This document shows, one piece after another, positions 48,568 through 57,298 of a DNA stretch of 64,000 nucleotides. The position numbers were made by a program, and so were the translations under genes. This stretch comes from Pseudonocardia endophytica (GTDB lineage: Bacteria > Actinomycetota > Actinomycetes > Mycobacteriales > Pseudonocardiaceae): positions 2,728,001 through 2,792,000 of the forward strand of contig NZ_SMFZ01000002.1 in NCBI RefSeq assembly GCF_004339565.1, written 5' to 3'. Within the stretch, counting starts at the first letter, position 1. The number at the start of each line of letters is the position of its first letter. A model generated the notes under the pieces. That model worked only from the letters and a program-made list of their open reading frames with translations, was not told the origin of the DNA and ran no database searches.

Positions 48568-50142
48568 GTGGTCACGTCCGCTTCCGCCCGCACGCTCGGG
48601 GACCTGCTCGCTCTGCGCGCGACGGAACGTCCTGGCGACGAGGCCGTCGTGTTCCCCGGGGACCGGCACACCTACGCCGAGCTTGCGGCCCGGTCCACCG
48701 CGGTGGCGCGTGGGCTGCTCGGGCTCGGGGTCGCGCCGGGGGACCGGGTCGGGATCCTGCTGCCCGCGTCCGTCGATCTGCTCGCGGTCCTGTTCGGCGC
48801 CACGACGATCGGGGCGATCGCCGTCCCGGTGAACGCCCGGTTCACGGCGGGCGAGGTGGCCGGTCTGGTGCGGCACTCCGGCATGGCCGTACTCGTCACC
48901 GACGCCGACGACCTCGTCCCGGCGGACGCCCCGGAGCTGCGGCACGTCGTCGCGCCCGCCGACCTGCCCGCCGTGTCCGGCGCGACCGACGCCGACGTGG
49001 CGTACGCGGCGGAGGCGGTGCGGGTCCGGGACACCGCGGTGATCGTCTACACGTCCGGGACGACGGCGGCGCCGAAGGGCGCGATGCTCTCCCACGAGGC
49101 GCTCACCCGGCTCCCGGCCGGCATCGCCGAGCGGATGGCGCTGACGTCCGACGACCGCGTCTGGACGGCGATCCCGCTGTTCCACGGCGGCGGCATCACG
49201 TTCGCGCTCAGCTGTGTGACCGCGGGCGCGCCGTTCGTGCATCCCGGTACGTTCGATCCCGCGTCGACGCCCGCCTATCTCGAGTCCGAACGGGTCACGG
49301 TCGCGCTGGCGGCGTTCGAGACGATCTGGATGCCGGTGCTGAACCATCCGGAGTTCGCGTCGCGCGACCTGACCCGGATCCGCCTCGTGATGGCCGTCGG
49401 AGTGCCGGAACGCTTGCGCAACATGGCGAGCCGGGTACCACAGGCGACGCACGTGTCCTGTGTGGCGATGACCGAGTCGTCGGCGTTCCTGACGCTGAAC
49501 CGACTCGACGACCCGGCCGAGGCCCGTGCGACCACCGGTGGGCACCCGATGCCCGGGATGCGCTGCCGCGTCGTCGACCCGGACACCGGGCGCGACGTGC
49601 CGTCCGGTGTCGAGGGGGAGCTGTGGTTCCACGGCCCGAACGCGTTCGACGGCTACTTCCGCGACCCGGAGGAGACGGCCCGTGTGATCGACGACCGGGG
49701 CTGGTTCCACTCCGGGGACGTCGTGGTCGCCGACGCGGACGGGCGGCTGACGTTCCGCTCGCGCCTGAAGGACATGCTCAAGGTCGGCGGCGAGAACGTC
49801 GCCGCGGCCGAGGTGGAAGGGCACCTGCTGACCCACCCGGCCGTCGGGATCGTCGCCGTCGTCGCGGCACCGGACGCGCACTACGTCGAGGTGCCGGCCG
49901 CCTACGTGCAGCTGCGCGACGGCGCGACCGCCACCGAGCAGGAGTTGATCGCGCACTGTCTGGACGCGATCGCGACCTACCGCGTCCCGCGCTACGTGCG
50001 GTTCGTGACCGAGTGGCCGATGTCCGGCACCAAGATCCGCAAGGTGGAACTCCGCGCGCGGATCGCGGCCGAGCTGGAGGCCGCTGGTGTCACGGAGGCC
50101 CCACGCCTGCGCTCGGCGAGGTCGGCGGCCCGGCAGCCCTGA
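48568..50142 (+). CDS. Acyl-CoA synthetase / acyl-activating enzyme
   Basis: A 524-residue class I adenylate-forming enzyme. The phosphate loop VIVYTSGTTAAPKGAMLSH, the A5-like MTESSAF, the A7/A8 region GWFHSGDVVVADADGRLTFRSRLKDMLKVGGENV and the A10 lysine in SGTKIRKVEL are all present. It should adenylate a carboxylate and load it onto CoA. GTG at 48568 follows GAGGAGG. It is a paralogue of the convergent gene at 50252-51877: both end in closely similar tails (TEAPRL). Confidence 0.9.
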   Translation: MVTSASARTLGDLLALRATERPGDEAVVFPGDRHTYAELAARSTAVARGLLGLGVAPGDRVGILLPASVDLLAVLFGATTIGAIAVPVNARFTAGEVAGLVRHSGMAVLVTDADDLVPADAPELRHVVAPADLPAVSGATDADVAYAAEAVRVRDTAVIVYTSGTTAAPKGAMLSHEALTRLPAGIAERMALTSDDRVWTAIPLFHGGGITFALSCVTAGAPFVHPGTFDPASTPAYLESERVTVALAAFETIWMPVLNHPEFASRDLTRIRLVMAVGVPERLRNMASRVPQATHVSCVAMTESSAFLTLNRLDDPAEARATTGGHPMPGMRCRVVDPDTGRDVPSGVEGELWFHGPNAFDGYFRDPEETARVIDDRGWFHSGDVVVADADGRLTFRSRLKDMLKVGGENVAAAEVEGHLLTHPAVGIVAVVAAPDAHYVEVPAAYVQLRDGATATEQELIAHCLDAIATYRVPRYVRFVTEWPMSGTKIRKVELRARIAAELEAAGVTEAPRLRSARSAARQP

Positions 50143-50179
50143 GCGCCGCACCCCTCCGCCCCGCCCCGCCCCGCCGTCG

Positions 50180-50247
50180 CGTGTCGCACCCCGCCCCGGC
50201 GTGCCGCACCCGTCGCAGCCGGTGCGGCACGCCGGTAAGGGGTGCGG
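50180..50247 (+). repeat. Intergenic palindromic repeat, copy B
   Basis: A perfect 15-bp stem (50196-50210 and 50221-50235) with a 10-nt loop, identical over 41 bp to copy A (20711-20751), with a second, outer imperfect stem (TCGCACCCC against GGGGTGCGG). It fills the gap between two convergent acyl-CoA synthetase genes, where it could act as a bidirectional transcription stop. Confidence 0.85.
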
Positions 50248-50251
50248 CAGG

Positions 50252-51877
50252 TCAGCGCGGCGTGCCCGCCGGGGCGGCGAGCCGGGGTGCTTCGGTGATC
50301 CCCGCCTCGGCCAGCTCCGCGGTCAGCGCGTCCCGCAGCCGGAACTTCTGCACCTTCGTCCCGGACATCGGCCACTCGTCGACGAACCGCACGTAGCGGG
50401 GCACCTTGAACGTCGCGATCCGGCCGAGGCAGTGCGCGACGAGTTCCTCCTCCGTGGCGGCGGCCCCGGCGCGGAGCTGCACGAACGCGGCCGCGACCTC
50501 GCCGTAGCGGGCGTCCGGCACGCCGACGACCTGCACGATCCCGACCGCGGGATGCTCGGAGAGGAAGCCCTCCACCTCGGCCGCGGCGACGTTCTCCCCG
50601 CCGACCTTGAACATGTCCTTCAGGCGCGAGCGGAACGAGAGCCGCCCGTCCGCGTCGGCCACGACGAGGTCGCCGGAGGAGAACCACCCGTCGTCGTCGA
50701 TCCGGGCGGCGGTCAGCTCGGGGTCGCGGTGGTAGCGCACGATCCGGGACGCGCCGCGGAACCGGAGCTCGCCGGGCGTCCCCGGCGGCACCGGCTCCCC
50801 GGTCACCGGGTCGACGACCTCAGCCTCCATGTGCGCCAACGGAAACCCGCTCGTCGTGGCGCGGGTCTCCGCCGGGTCGTCCGGAGCGCCGAGGCAGCAG
50901 AACCCGAACGACTCCGTCATGCCGAGGCAGGACACCTGCACCGCGTGCGGCAGCCGCGCCTGCATCGAGCGCATCCGCTCCGGCGCACCGATGTTCGCGA
51001 CGACCCGCAGGGCGGACAGGTCGGTCGTGGAGAAGTCCGGGTGCTCGAGGACCGGCAGCCAGATCGTCTCGAACGCCGGGAACCCGACCGTGCAGCGCTC
51101 CGTCTCGAGCTGGCGCAACGCCGTTCCCGGCTCGAACGGTCCGGAGTGGACCATGCCGCACCGCCCGGCCATGGCCGCGACGGCGACGTCGAACCCTCCA
51201 CAATGGAACATCGGGAGCGGGGTCCAGAAGCGGTCGTCCGGACGCAGGCCGAGGCGCTCGGCGACAGCGGTTCCCTCCGCGACGAGCGACGCGTGGTCGT
51301 GCAGGCAGCCGCGCGGCCGGCTGGTGGTGCCGGACGTGTAGAGGTTGAGGATCACGTCGTCCGGGCGGACCGCGGCGCGGGCGGCGTCGGCCGGGTCCGG
51401 GTCGCCGCCCGCCAGGCCGGGGAGGAAACCGGGCGGGGTGGCACCGTCCAGCGCGACGACGGAGCGCAACGACGGCGTTCCGGGCAGCGCGAGCCGTCCG
51501 GGCGTCGCCGCGTCCAGGCCGGGCAGCGCGTCGGTGAGCCGGTCGCCGAACGCGCTCGTGGTCAGCAGCAGCCGGACGTCGGCGTCGTCGATCTGGTAGG
51601 CGAGCTCCCCGGCGCGCAGCCGGACGTTGACCGGCACGGTGACCGCGCCGATCCGGGCGGCGGCGAGCCACCAGGTGGCGCTGTCGAGGCCGTCCGGGAC
51701 CAGGAGACCGACGGCGTCACCGGGCCGGATCCCGGCCGCCCACAGCGCCCCGGAGAGGCGGCGCGCCTCGTCGGCCATGGCCGGCCAGGACAGGCGCCCG
51801 TCGGGGAACACGACGCCCTGGTCCGGCGCGTCCGCGGCACGGCGTTCCAGCAGGTCGAGCAGCGTTGCGCCGGCCAT
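50252..51877 (-). CDS. Acyl-CoA synthetase / acyl-activating enzyme
   Basis: A 541-residue class I adenylate-forming enzyme with the loop LNLYTSGTTSRPRGCLHD, MTESFGFCCLG, GWFSSGDLVVADADGRLSFRSRLKDMFKVGGENV and the A10 lysine in SGTKVQKFRL. ATG at 51877 is divergent from the MaoC operon. It is clearly paralogous to the gene at 48568. An Arg (SRPRG) replaces the Lys of the phosphate loop found in the other copy (APKG), which may alter activity. Acts presumably on a substrate of the adjacent catabolic genes. Confidence 0.9.
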   Translation of the reverse strand: MAGATLLDLLERRAADAPDQGVVFPDGRLSWPAMADEARRLSGALWAAGIRPGDAVGLLVPDGLDSATWWLAAARIGAVTVPVNVRLRAGELAYQIDDADVRLLLTTSAFGDRLTDALPGLDAATPGRLALPGTPSLRSVVALDGATPPGFLPGLAGGDPDPADAARAAVRPDDVILNLYTSGTTSRPRGCLHDHASLVAEGTAVAERLGLRPDDRFWTPLPMFHCGGFDVAVAAMAGRCGMVHSGPFEPGTALRQLETERCTVGFPAFETIWLPVLEHPDFSTTDLSALRVVANIGAPERMRSMQARLPHAVQVSCLGMTESFGFCCLGAPDDPAETRATTSGFPLAHMEAEVVDPVTGEPVPPGTPGELRFRGASRIVRYHRDPELTAARIDDDGWFSSGDLVVADADGRLSFRSRLKDMFKVGGENVAAAEVEGFLSEHPAVGIVQVVGVPDARYGEVAAAFVQLRAGAAATEEELVAHCLGRIATFKVPRYVRFVDEWPMSGTKVQKFRLRDALTAELAEAGITEAPRLAAPAGTPR

Positions 51878-51887
51878 CGAGAATCAC

Positions 51888-51907
51888 CTACCAATCGTTT
51901 GACAAAC
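51888..51907. promoter_or_regulatory. CTACCAA-type motif and GTTTG-A-CAAAC repeat at the island divergent promoter
   Basis: CTACCAATCGTTTGACA (51888-51904) lies between the divergent acyl-CoA synthetase and MaoC operon starts and contains the inverted repeat GTTTGACAAAC (51897-51907). A closely related word (CTACCAAACG...GTTAGACA) is found before the P450 operon at 57961-57981. Candidate operator of a shared regulator. Confidence 0.45.
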
Positions 51908-51933
51908 TAGCAGCGCTGCTCGACGGTGGACAG

Positions 51934-52386
51934 GTGCGCGAGGAGGATCTGCGTGCCCGTGTGGGCCACCGGTTCCCGGGCGGGACTGTGCGGATCGAGC
52001 CCTACGTGGACTGGCTGGTCCGGGACATGACGAGCGCCCCCGCGCCGGACGGCTCGGGGGTCACGCACCCGACCGTCGCGTTCCTGGCCGCCACCGAGGG
52101 GCTCGGCGTCGGGTTGGAGGAGGTCTTCGCGCTGTTCGGCTCGTCCTCCGGCGAGGGCCCGCTGCTCGGCGAGTGGGCCGTCGACGTCAAGCAGCCCCTC
52201 CGTGCCGGCGTCGTCTACGACGTGATGGCCGAGGTCGAGGACGTGAAGCGCCGATCAGGGACCTCGGGCACGTTCGACCTCGCCACCGTCAAGATCGAGC
52301 TCACCGGGCCGGACTGGGACGTGCACGCGATCGTCCGCCCGACGTACGTGTTCCCGCGGCGGTCCGGGACCGAGGGCCCGCTGTGA
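51934..52386 (+). CDS. MaoC-like / FAS1-type dehydratase-domain protein (subunit 1)
   Basis: A 150-residue hot-dog protein with the FAS1-like dehydratase pattern: VGHRFPGGTVRIEPYVDWLVRDM, HPTVAFLAATEGLGVGLEEVFALFG, and LLGEWAVDVKQPLRAGVVYDVMAEVEDV...TVKIEL. No clear catalytic D-x4-H of its own, as in the non-catalytic partner of heterodimeric MaoC hydratases. GTG at 51934 is the likely start. Its stop overlaps the next gene (GTGA), so the two make one complex, comparable in arrangement to ChsH1-ChsH2 of cholesterol breakdown. Confidence 0.72.
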   Translation: MREEDLRARVGHRFPGGTVRIEPYVDWLVRDMTSAPAPDGSGVTHPTVAFLAATEGLGVGLEEVFALFGSSSGEGPLLGEWAVDVKQPLRAGVVYDVMAEVEDVKRRSGTSGTFDLATVKIELTGPDWDVHAIVRPTYVFPRRSGTEGPL

Positions 52387-52853
52387 AGATCGGCGAGGCT
52401 CTCGAGCCGCTGGAGGCGACGGCGGACCCGGCCGCGATGAAGACGATGGCCGCGCTGCTGCGCGACCCGAACATGATCCATCTGGACCCCGCGGCGGCCG
52501 AGGCGCTGGGCCTCGGACCGCGCGTCGTGAACCAGGGGCCGATCTCGATGGGCTGGGTGCACACGATGCTCGCGCGCGCCGCGGGCGGGCCGGAGAACGT
52601 CCTGTCGACGCGGATCCGGTTCCACGACGTCGTGTTCGGGGGCGAGCGCGTGATCGCGGGCGGGGAGGTCACGGCGATCGTCGCGCGACGCGGCGAGCGC
52701 GGGGTGGGCCGCGGCGTCGGCCCGCGCAAGGACTCCGACGACCTCGACGAGTCCCGGCGTGGTGACGTCGTCGAGTGCGCGGTCTGGTTGGACGTGCAGC
52801 GCCCGGACGGCCCGGTACGGGCGCTGTCCGGAACGGCGCGGCTGAAGGGGTAG
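52383..52853 (+). CDS. MaoC-like enoyl-CoA hydratase (subunit 2)
   Basis: A 156-residue hot-dog hydratase. LLRDPNMIHLDPAAAEALGLGPRVVNQGPISMGWVHTMLAR carries the Asp/His pair of the R-specific hydratase motif and FHDVVFGGERVIAGGEVTAI is the following strand. A charged insert (ARRGERGVGRGVGPRKDSDD, ending near residue 125) interrupts the fold and is unusual. Coupled by GTGA to subunit 1. Expected to hydrate an enoyl-CoA from the island pathway. Confidence 0.78.
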   Translation: MKIGEALEPLEATADPAAMKTMAALLRDPNMIHLDPAAAEALGLGPRVVNQGPISMGWVHTMLARAAGGPENVLSTRIRFHDVVFGGERVIAGGEVTAIVARRGERGVGRGVGPRKDSDDLDESRRGDVVECAVWLDVQRPDGPVRALSGTARLKG

Positions 52854-52859
52854 GGAGAC

Positions 52860-54245
52860 ATGCCGAGCTACGACGTCGTGGTGATCGGGGCGGGAGCGGC
52901 GGGCCTGTCCGCCGGGGCGTTGCTGGCCGCCGAGGGCAAGAGGGTGTGCGTGCTCGACCGCAGCACCGTCCTGGGTGGACGCGCGCTCGCCGTGCCGGAC
53001 GAGGGGTTCACGGTGAACCTCGGCGGGCACCTGATCGAGGACCCCGGCTCGGGCCTGACGAAGGTGTTCTCCCACGTCGGCAAGGAGCTCGTGCACGGCG
53101 AGGTCTCCGAGGACATGCCGATCTGGGACAACGAGAAGGGCTGGACGTCGGTCCGGGACCGCTACACCGACCGAAGCGAGCTGAAGAAGGTCATCAAGGC
53201 CCTGGTCCAGACGCCCTACGAGGATCTCGACGCGTGGGACGACCGGCCGATGCGGGAGTGGATCCACCAGTACACCGACGACCAGGGCGTCGTGGACCTG
53301 TTCGAGTTCATCAGCGTGCTCGAGTGCATGACCGACAACTGGTACGACCACTCGGCCAGCGACAACCTCTACGTCCGCAAGATGCACTTCGAGGAACGCA
53401 ACACCGCCGCCTACTCGTGCTGGCCGGGTCAGGGCTGGGACGGGATGTGGCGCGACCTCGCGGACGCGATCGAGAAGCACGGGGGCGAGCTGCGGCTCGG
53501 CACCGCCGTCGAACGCGTCGTGATCGAGGGCGGTGAGGTGCGCGGCGTCGCGGTCGGGCGCGAGCCCCAGGTCCTGCCGAACGAGTTCTACGAGGAGGAG
53601 ATCCTCGAGGCCTCCGCGGTGATCTCCACGCTTCCGGTGTGGACGGTGCTGAACGTGGTGCCGCGCAGCGAGCTGCCGGAGTGGTACACCGCCCAGATCG
53701 ACTTCCTGGCCCAGGACAGGTTCCGGATCGCCTGGCTCGGGCTGCACCTGGCGACCGAGGAACCGGTCTGGCGCTACGACCCCCGGGAGCTGTCCACCTG
53801 GACGTCGACGCCGTCCACCCCGTCGTCGGGCTTCATGTTCGACCAGTCGGCCATGGACCCGTCGAGCTCGCCGCCGGGGACCCACCTGCACACGATGGGC
53901 TCGATCATCCCCGGCTCCAGGGGACGGGACCGGGAGTGGTGCCGCCGGCGGATGGACGCGTTCGAGCACGACATCGCGACGATGTGGCCGCAGTTCGCGA
54001 ACCCGGTGTGGCGCAGGCGGCACCTGGTGTTCGAGCCGTCGTTCGGCGTGATCCAGATGCCCGGGCTGGTCGGGCGCTACCGGCCGCACTGGCGGGCCCC
54101 GAACGTCGAAGGACTGTGGTTCGCCTCGGAGACGTTCCGCTCCCGCGGCATCGGGACGGACCGCGCCGCCCGCGCCGCCCTGACCTGCGTGGAGGACTAC
54201 CTCGGACGCCGGATCCCGACGTTCGGCGAAGGATGGCGCTACTGA
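52860..54245 (+). CDS. NAD(P)/FAD-dependent oxidoreductase (phytoene-desaturase-like)
   Basis: A 461-residue flavoprotein of the amine-oxidase/phytoene-dehydrogenase superfamily. The FAD motif DVVVIGAGAAGLSAGALLAAEGKRVCVLDRSTVLGGRA opens the protein, a middle substrate region follows, and the C-terminal FAD contact lies in VEGLWFASETFRSRGIGTDRAARAALTCVEDYL. ATG at 52860 follows AGGGAGA. Adjacent to the MaoC pair by 7 bp and to the LLM gene by a TGATG overlap. It probably introduces a double bond into, or oxidises, the pathway substrate. Confidence 0.82.
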   Translation: MPSYDVVVIGAGAAGLSAGALLAAEGKRVCVLDRSTVLGGRALAVPDEGFTVNLGGHLIEDPGSGLTKVFSHVGKELVHGEVSEDMPIWDNEKGWTSVRDRYTDRSELKKVIKALVQTPYEDLDAWDDRPMREWIHQYTDDQGVVDLFEFISVLECMTDNWYDHSASDNLYVRKMHFEERNTAAYSCWPGQGWDGMWRDLADAIEKHGGELRLGTAVERVVIEGGEVRGVAVGREPQVLPNEFYEEEILEASAVISTLPVWTVLNVVPRSELPEWYTAQIDFLAQDRFRIAWLGLHLATEEPVWRYDPRELSTWTSTPSTPSSGFMFDQSAMDPSSSPPGTHLHTMGSIIPGSRGRDREWCRRRMDAFEHDIATMWPQFANPVWRRRHLVFEPSFGVIQMPGLVGRYRPHWRAPNVEGLWFASETFRSRGIGTDRAARAALTCVEDYLGRRIPTFGEGWRY

Positions 54246-55354
54246 TGGAACGCCTGGAGCTCGGTGTCCCGGGGCAGATCATGCCGCCGGCCGCCGGGGC
54301 GGTGAAGTTCGCGCAGAAGGCGGAGGCCGACGGGTTCGACGCCGTCTGGTGGCCGGACCACCTGATGGGCTGGCACCCGGACACGATGTGGACGCCGGAC
54401 CTCACGCCGCTGGCCGAGGTGCAGTCGTCGCCGCACGTCTACTTCGACCCGCTGATCATGATGGCGGCGGCGGGGGCGCAGACGTCGTCGATCCGGGTCG
54501 GGGTGTGCGTGACCGACCTGATCCGCCGTGACCCGTCGATGGCCGCGGCGTCCGCGCTGACCCTGGACCACGTGACGGGGGGCCGCGCGATCATCGGGCT
54601 CGGTTCGGGGGAGCGGCTCAACGTCACGCCGTACGGGATGTCGTTCGACAGGCCGGTGGCCCGGCTGTCCGAAGGCATCGACGTGATGCGACGGCTGTGG
54701 GACGCCGACGGGCCGGTCTCGTACTCCGGTGAGTTCCACACGCTGGACCACGCCGTGCTGGGCCTGAGCCCGTACGGCGACCGGCCGCCGGAGATCTGGA
54801 CGGCCGCGCACGGGCCGCGGATGCTGCGCCTGACCGGCGAGCAGGCCGACGGATGGCTGCCGACCAAGATGACCGCGCCGGACTACGGGAAGTCGTTGTC
54901 CGCCATCCGTTCCGCATCGGTCTCGGCCGGGCGGGACGAGGACTCGGTGACCCCCGGCATGCTCGGCTACGTCCTGATGGGACCCGACGAGGAGACCGTG
55001 CAGCGGCTCACCGAGGCGCCGCTGGTGCGGGCGCTGTGCGTGCTGCTGCCGTCGCAGGTGTTCCGTGACCTGGGGGTGGAACCGCCGCTGGCCGGTGACT
55101 CCGGGTTCCACCACTTCATCCCGAGCACCGTGCCGCGCGAGGAGTCGCTGCGGATCATCGGCGCGATCCCGCCGAGGGTGGTGCGCCACTACGCGTTCGC
55201 CGGGACGCCGGAGCAGGTCGCCGAGGAGCTGGCCGAGTACCGGGCGCAGGGGCTGCGGCACCTGGTGCTGTGGAACATCACGGCGTTCGGCGACCCGTCG
55301 CTGGCCGGGTGGTCGTTCAAGGCGATGCGCGAGCTGAAGGAGCACGTCTCGTGA
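54245..55354 (+). CDS. LLM-class oxidoreductase (F420-dependent-like)
   Basis: A 369-residue TIM-barrel enzyme of the luciferase-like superfamily. DGFDAVWWPDHLMGW, RVGVCVTDLIRRDPSMAAASALTLDHVTGGRAIIGLGSGE and EIWTAAHGPRMLRLTGEQADGWLPTK resemble the F420-dependent glucose-6-phosphate-dehydrogenase/MER-like group, so F420 may be its cofactor; FMN is the alternative. The start at 54245 overlaps the previous stop (TGATG); another ATG at 54233 is possible. Mid-operon gene. Confidence 0.85.
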   Translation: MERLELGVPGQIMPPAAGAVKFAQKAEADGFDAVWWPDHLMGWHPDTMWTPDLTPLAEVQSSPHVYFDPLIMMAAAGAQTSSIRVGVCVTDLIRRDPSMAAASALTLDHVTGGRAIIGLGSGERLNVTPYGMSFDRPVARLSEGIDVMRRLWDADGPVSYSGEFHTLDHAVLGLSPYGDRPPEIWTAAHGPRMLRLTGEQADGWLPTKMTAPDYGKSLSAIRSASVSAGRDEDSVTPGMLGYVLMGPDEETVQRLTEAPLVRALCVLLPSQVFRDLGVEPPLAGDSGFHHFIPSTVPREESLRIIGAIPPRVVRHYAFAGTPEQVAEELAEYRAQGLRHLVLWNITAFGDPSLAGWSFKAMRELKEHVS

Positions 55355-55716
55355 GGACGCTGGTCGAGGCCTACTTCGCGGCGATCAACACCGAGGACTT
55401 CGACGGGCTGGCCGCCGTGTTCGCGCCGGACGTCGAGATCCACACGACGGGGTCGGACCCGGTGCTCGGACGGGACGCGGCGCTGGCGCACTTCCGCGCG
55501 GTCCTGGCGAACTACCCGTCGCACACGGACGCGGTGACGCGGTGGATCGAGGCGCCGGACGCCGTCGTCTGCGAGATCGCGTTCACCGGACGGCTGGCCG
55601 ACGGCCGGGAGATCCGCTTCGACGCGCTCGACGTGTTCGACGCCGGCGACGACGCGATCACCCGCGTGAGCACCTGGTACGACACCCGCTCGGTGGCGCG
55701 CCAGGTCCGCGGGTGA
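55351..55716 (+). CDS. NTF2/SnoaL-like small protein
   Basis: A 121-residue cone-shaped SnoaL-like protein: VEAYFAAINTEDFDGLAAVFAPDVEIHTTGSDPVLGRDAALAHFRAVL and ALDVFDAGDDAITRVSTWYDTRSVARQV. The family includes cyclases, isomerases and dehydratases. GTG at 55351 overlaps the upstream stop and its own stop overlaps the next start, so it is a tightly coupled middle gene. A second SnoaL-like gene lies in the next operon at 59226. Confidence 0.85.
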   Translation: MRTLVEAYFAAINTEDFDGLAAVFAPDVEIHTTGSDPVLGRDAALAHFRAVLANYPSHTDAVTRWIEAPDAVVCEIAFTGRLADGREIRFDALDVFDAGDDAITRVSTWYDTRSVARQVRG

Positions 55717-56717
55717 GGCTCGGCGTCACCCTGCCCGTCGAGGACGGGCTCTCCGCGCCGGAGTACGTGGCGATCGCCCGGACCGCCGAGGAGCGCGGGC
55801 TGGACTCGGTCTGGGTCGGCGAGGTGGCCGGACCGGAGGTGTTCTCCATGCTCGGGCTGATCGCGGGCGCGACGGGCGGGATCGGGCTCGGCACCGGGAT
55901 CGCGACGATCTACCCGCGCACCGCGCCGTTGGCCGCCATGGGGTTCGCGACGCTCGCCTCCGCCGCGCCGGGTCGCGTGACGGCCGGCCTGGGTGTCAGC
56001 AGCCCGACGATCGTGCGCGAGTGGCACGGTCTCCCGTACGACCGTCCACTGAAGACGATGGAGGCGTACGTCCGGGCGCTGCGCGCGGCGTGGGCGGGGG
56101 AGAAGGTCAGCGGGTTCCGCCTGTCGATGGGCCCGCCGGCGCCGGTTCCGGTCGTGATCGGCGCGATGAACCCGCGGATGCTGCGGCTGGCCGGCCGGAT
56201 CGCCGACGGCGTGTTCGTCGCCTGGTGCCCGCCGTCCGAGATGGCCGGGCGGCTCGCCCACGTGCGCGAGGGCGAGCGTGAGGCCGGACGGGAGCCGGGC
56301 TCGGTGTGGGCGATGACGTCGTTCTGGGCCTACGCGGGCGACCGGACCGGCGAGGCGAGGGAACGGTTGCGGCGCATGGTGCTCCAGTACGCCATGGTCC
56401 CGACGCACGCCCGGTCGTTCGCCGGGGTGTTCGACGGGCTGGAGCGCGCCACCGCGCTCTGGCGGGCGGGCGATCGGCGCGGCGCGCTGGCGCTCGTGCC
56501 GGACGAGGCCGTGCACCACCTCTGCGCGCTCGGCGACGGCGCGACGGTCGCGCGACGGGTGGCCGAGTTCGGTGACCGCGGCGTCGACCTGGCCCTGATC
56601 CTCACGCCGGGCGCCGAGCCGGGTGACCTCGACGGCCCGCACGACACGATCCGCCGGGCGGCCGAGGCGCACCGCGCGGTCACATCGAGAAGCGGCGCAC
56701 CCTCTCCGGGTGGATGA
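55713..56717 (+). CDS. LLM-class flavin/F420-dependent oxidoreductase
   Basis: A 334-residue luciferase-like TIM barrel: RLGVTLPVEDGLSAPEYVAIARTAEERGLDSVWVGEVAGPEVFSMLGLIAG, GIGLGTGIATIYPRTAPLAAMGFATLASAAPGRVTAGLGVSS. Similar to F420-dependent tetrahydromethanopterin-reductase-like enzymes. GTG at 55713 overlaps the SnoaL stop. Last gene of the first island operon; its 3' end overlaps a convergent PPOX-type gene by 38 bp. Confidence 0.85.
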   Translation: MRLGVTLPVEDGLSAPEYVAIARTAEERGLDSVWVGEVAGPEVFSMLGLIAGATGGIGLGTGIATIYPRTAPLAAMGFATLASAAPGRVTAGLGVSSPTIVREWHGLPYDRPLKTMEAYVRALRAAWAGEKVSGFRLSMGPPAPVPVVIGAMNPRMLRLAGRIADGVFVAWCPPSEMAGRLAHVREGEREAGREPGSVWAMTSFWAYAGDRTGEARERLRRMVLQYAMVPTHARSFAGVFDGLERATALWRAGDRRGALALVPDEAVHHLCALGDGATVARRVAEFGDRGVDLALILTPGAEPGDLDGPHDTIRRAAEAHRAVTSRSGAPSPGG

Positions 56718-57099
56718 CCAGGCGGACCCATTTCTCGGCCCGCATCCCGTCGAGCTCGGTGGCCCGGGCCGGGTCATCGAGGTCCCAGTAGCGCGCGGCG
56801 AGGCGGTCGAGCAGGTCCGACGCCCCGTCGGACTCGACCGTCGTGGGGCCGGCGACCGACACCCACCGTTCGATCTCCCCGACCGGGGCGGCGACGACGA
56901 GCGACGCGCGCGGGTCACGCTCCTGATGGCGCAGCTTCAGCGAGTCCGGGCCGGTGAACAGCTGGACCGTGCCGTCGTCGGTCGCCTCGAACCACACCGG
57001 CCGCGGCTGTGGAGGGACCGGGCCGCCGGCCATGGAGAGGAACCCGTGTAGCGGGCGGCGGAGGAACGCGAGGTCGTCGGCGGTCAGTGACGTGGTCAT
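56680..57099 (-). CDS. PPOX-type (pyridoxamine-phosphate-oxidase-like) flavin-binding protein
   Basis: A 139-residue split-barrel protein: LAFLRRPLHGFLSMAGG, PRPVWFEATDDGTVQLFTGPDSLKLRHQERDPRASLVVAAPVGEIERWVSVAGPTTVES. The family, large in actinomycetes, binds F420 or FMN and reduces small molecules. ATG at 57099. It stands alone on the minus strand between the island operons. It may supply a reductase to the pathway, but it is transcribed in the other direction. Confidence 0.85.
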   Translation of the reverse strand: MTTSLTADDLAFLRRPLHGFLSMAGGPVPPQPRPVWFEATDDGTVQLFTGPDSLKLRHQERDPRASLVVAAPVGEIERWVSVAGPTTVESDGASDLLDRLAARYWDLDDPARATELDGMRAEKWVRLVIHPERVRRFSM

Positions 57100-57298
57100 G
57101 GCGCCGAGTCAACGCGACTTGCCCGGACGATTCCATAGGTGGAACGCCGGATCGCCTGCGCGATCGTCCGTCTCTCGGCCGGCGCGGTCGTCGTCGGTGG
57201 CGCCGGCTCGGTCGAGATCGCAGCCATCGCGGTTCCGGGTGGCCGCGAACCGCTACCGGTGCGATCTCGGCCGGGAGCGGAGCCGACGACCGGTCACC

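Noticed and set aside
48795..50151. Long minus-strand frame opposite the acyl-CoA synthetase at 48568
   Set aside because: Antisense shadow; the plus-strand frame has all adenylation motifs and a strong Shine-Dalgarno.
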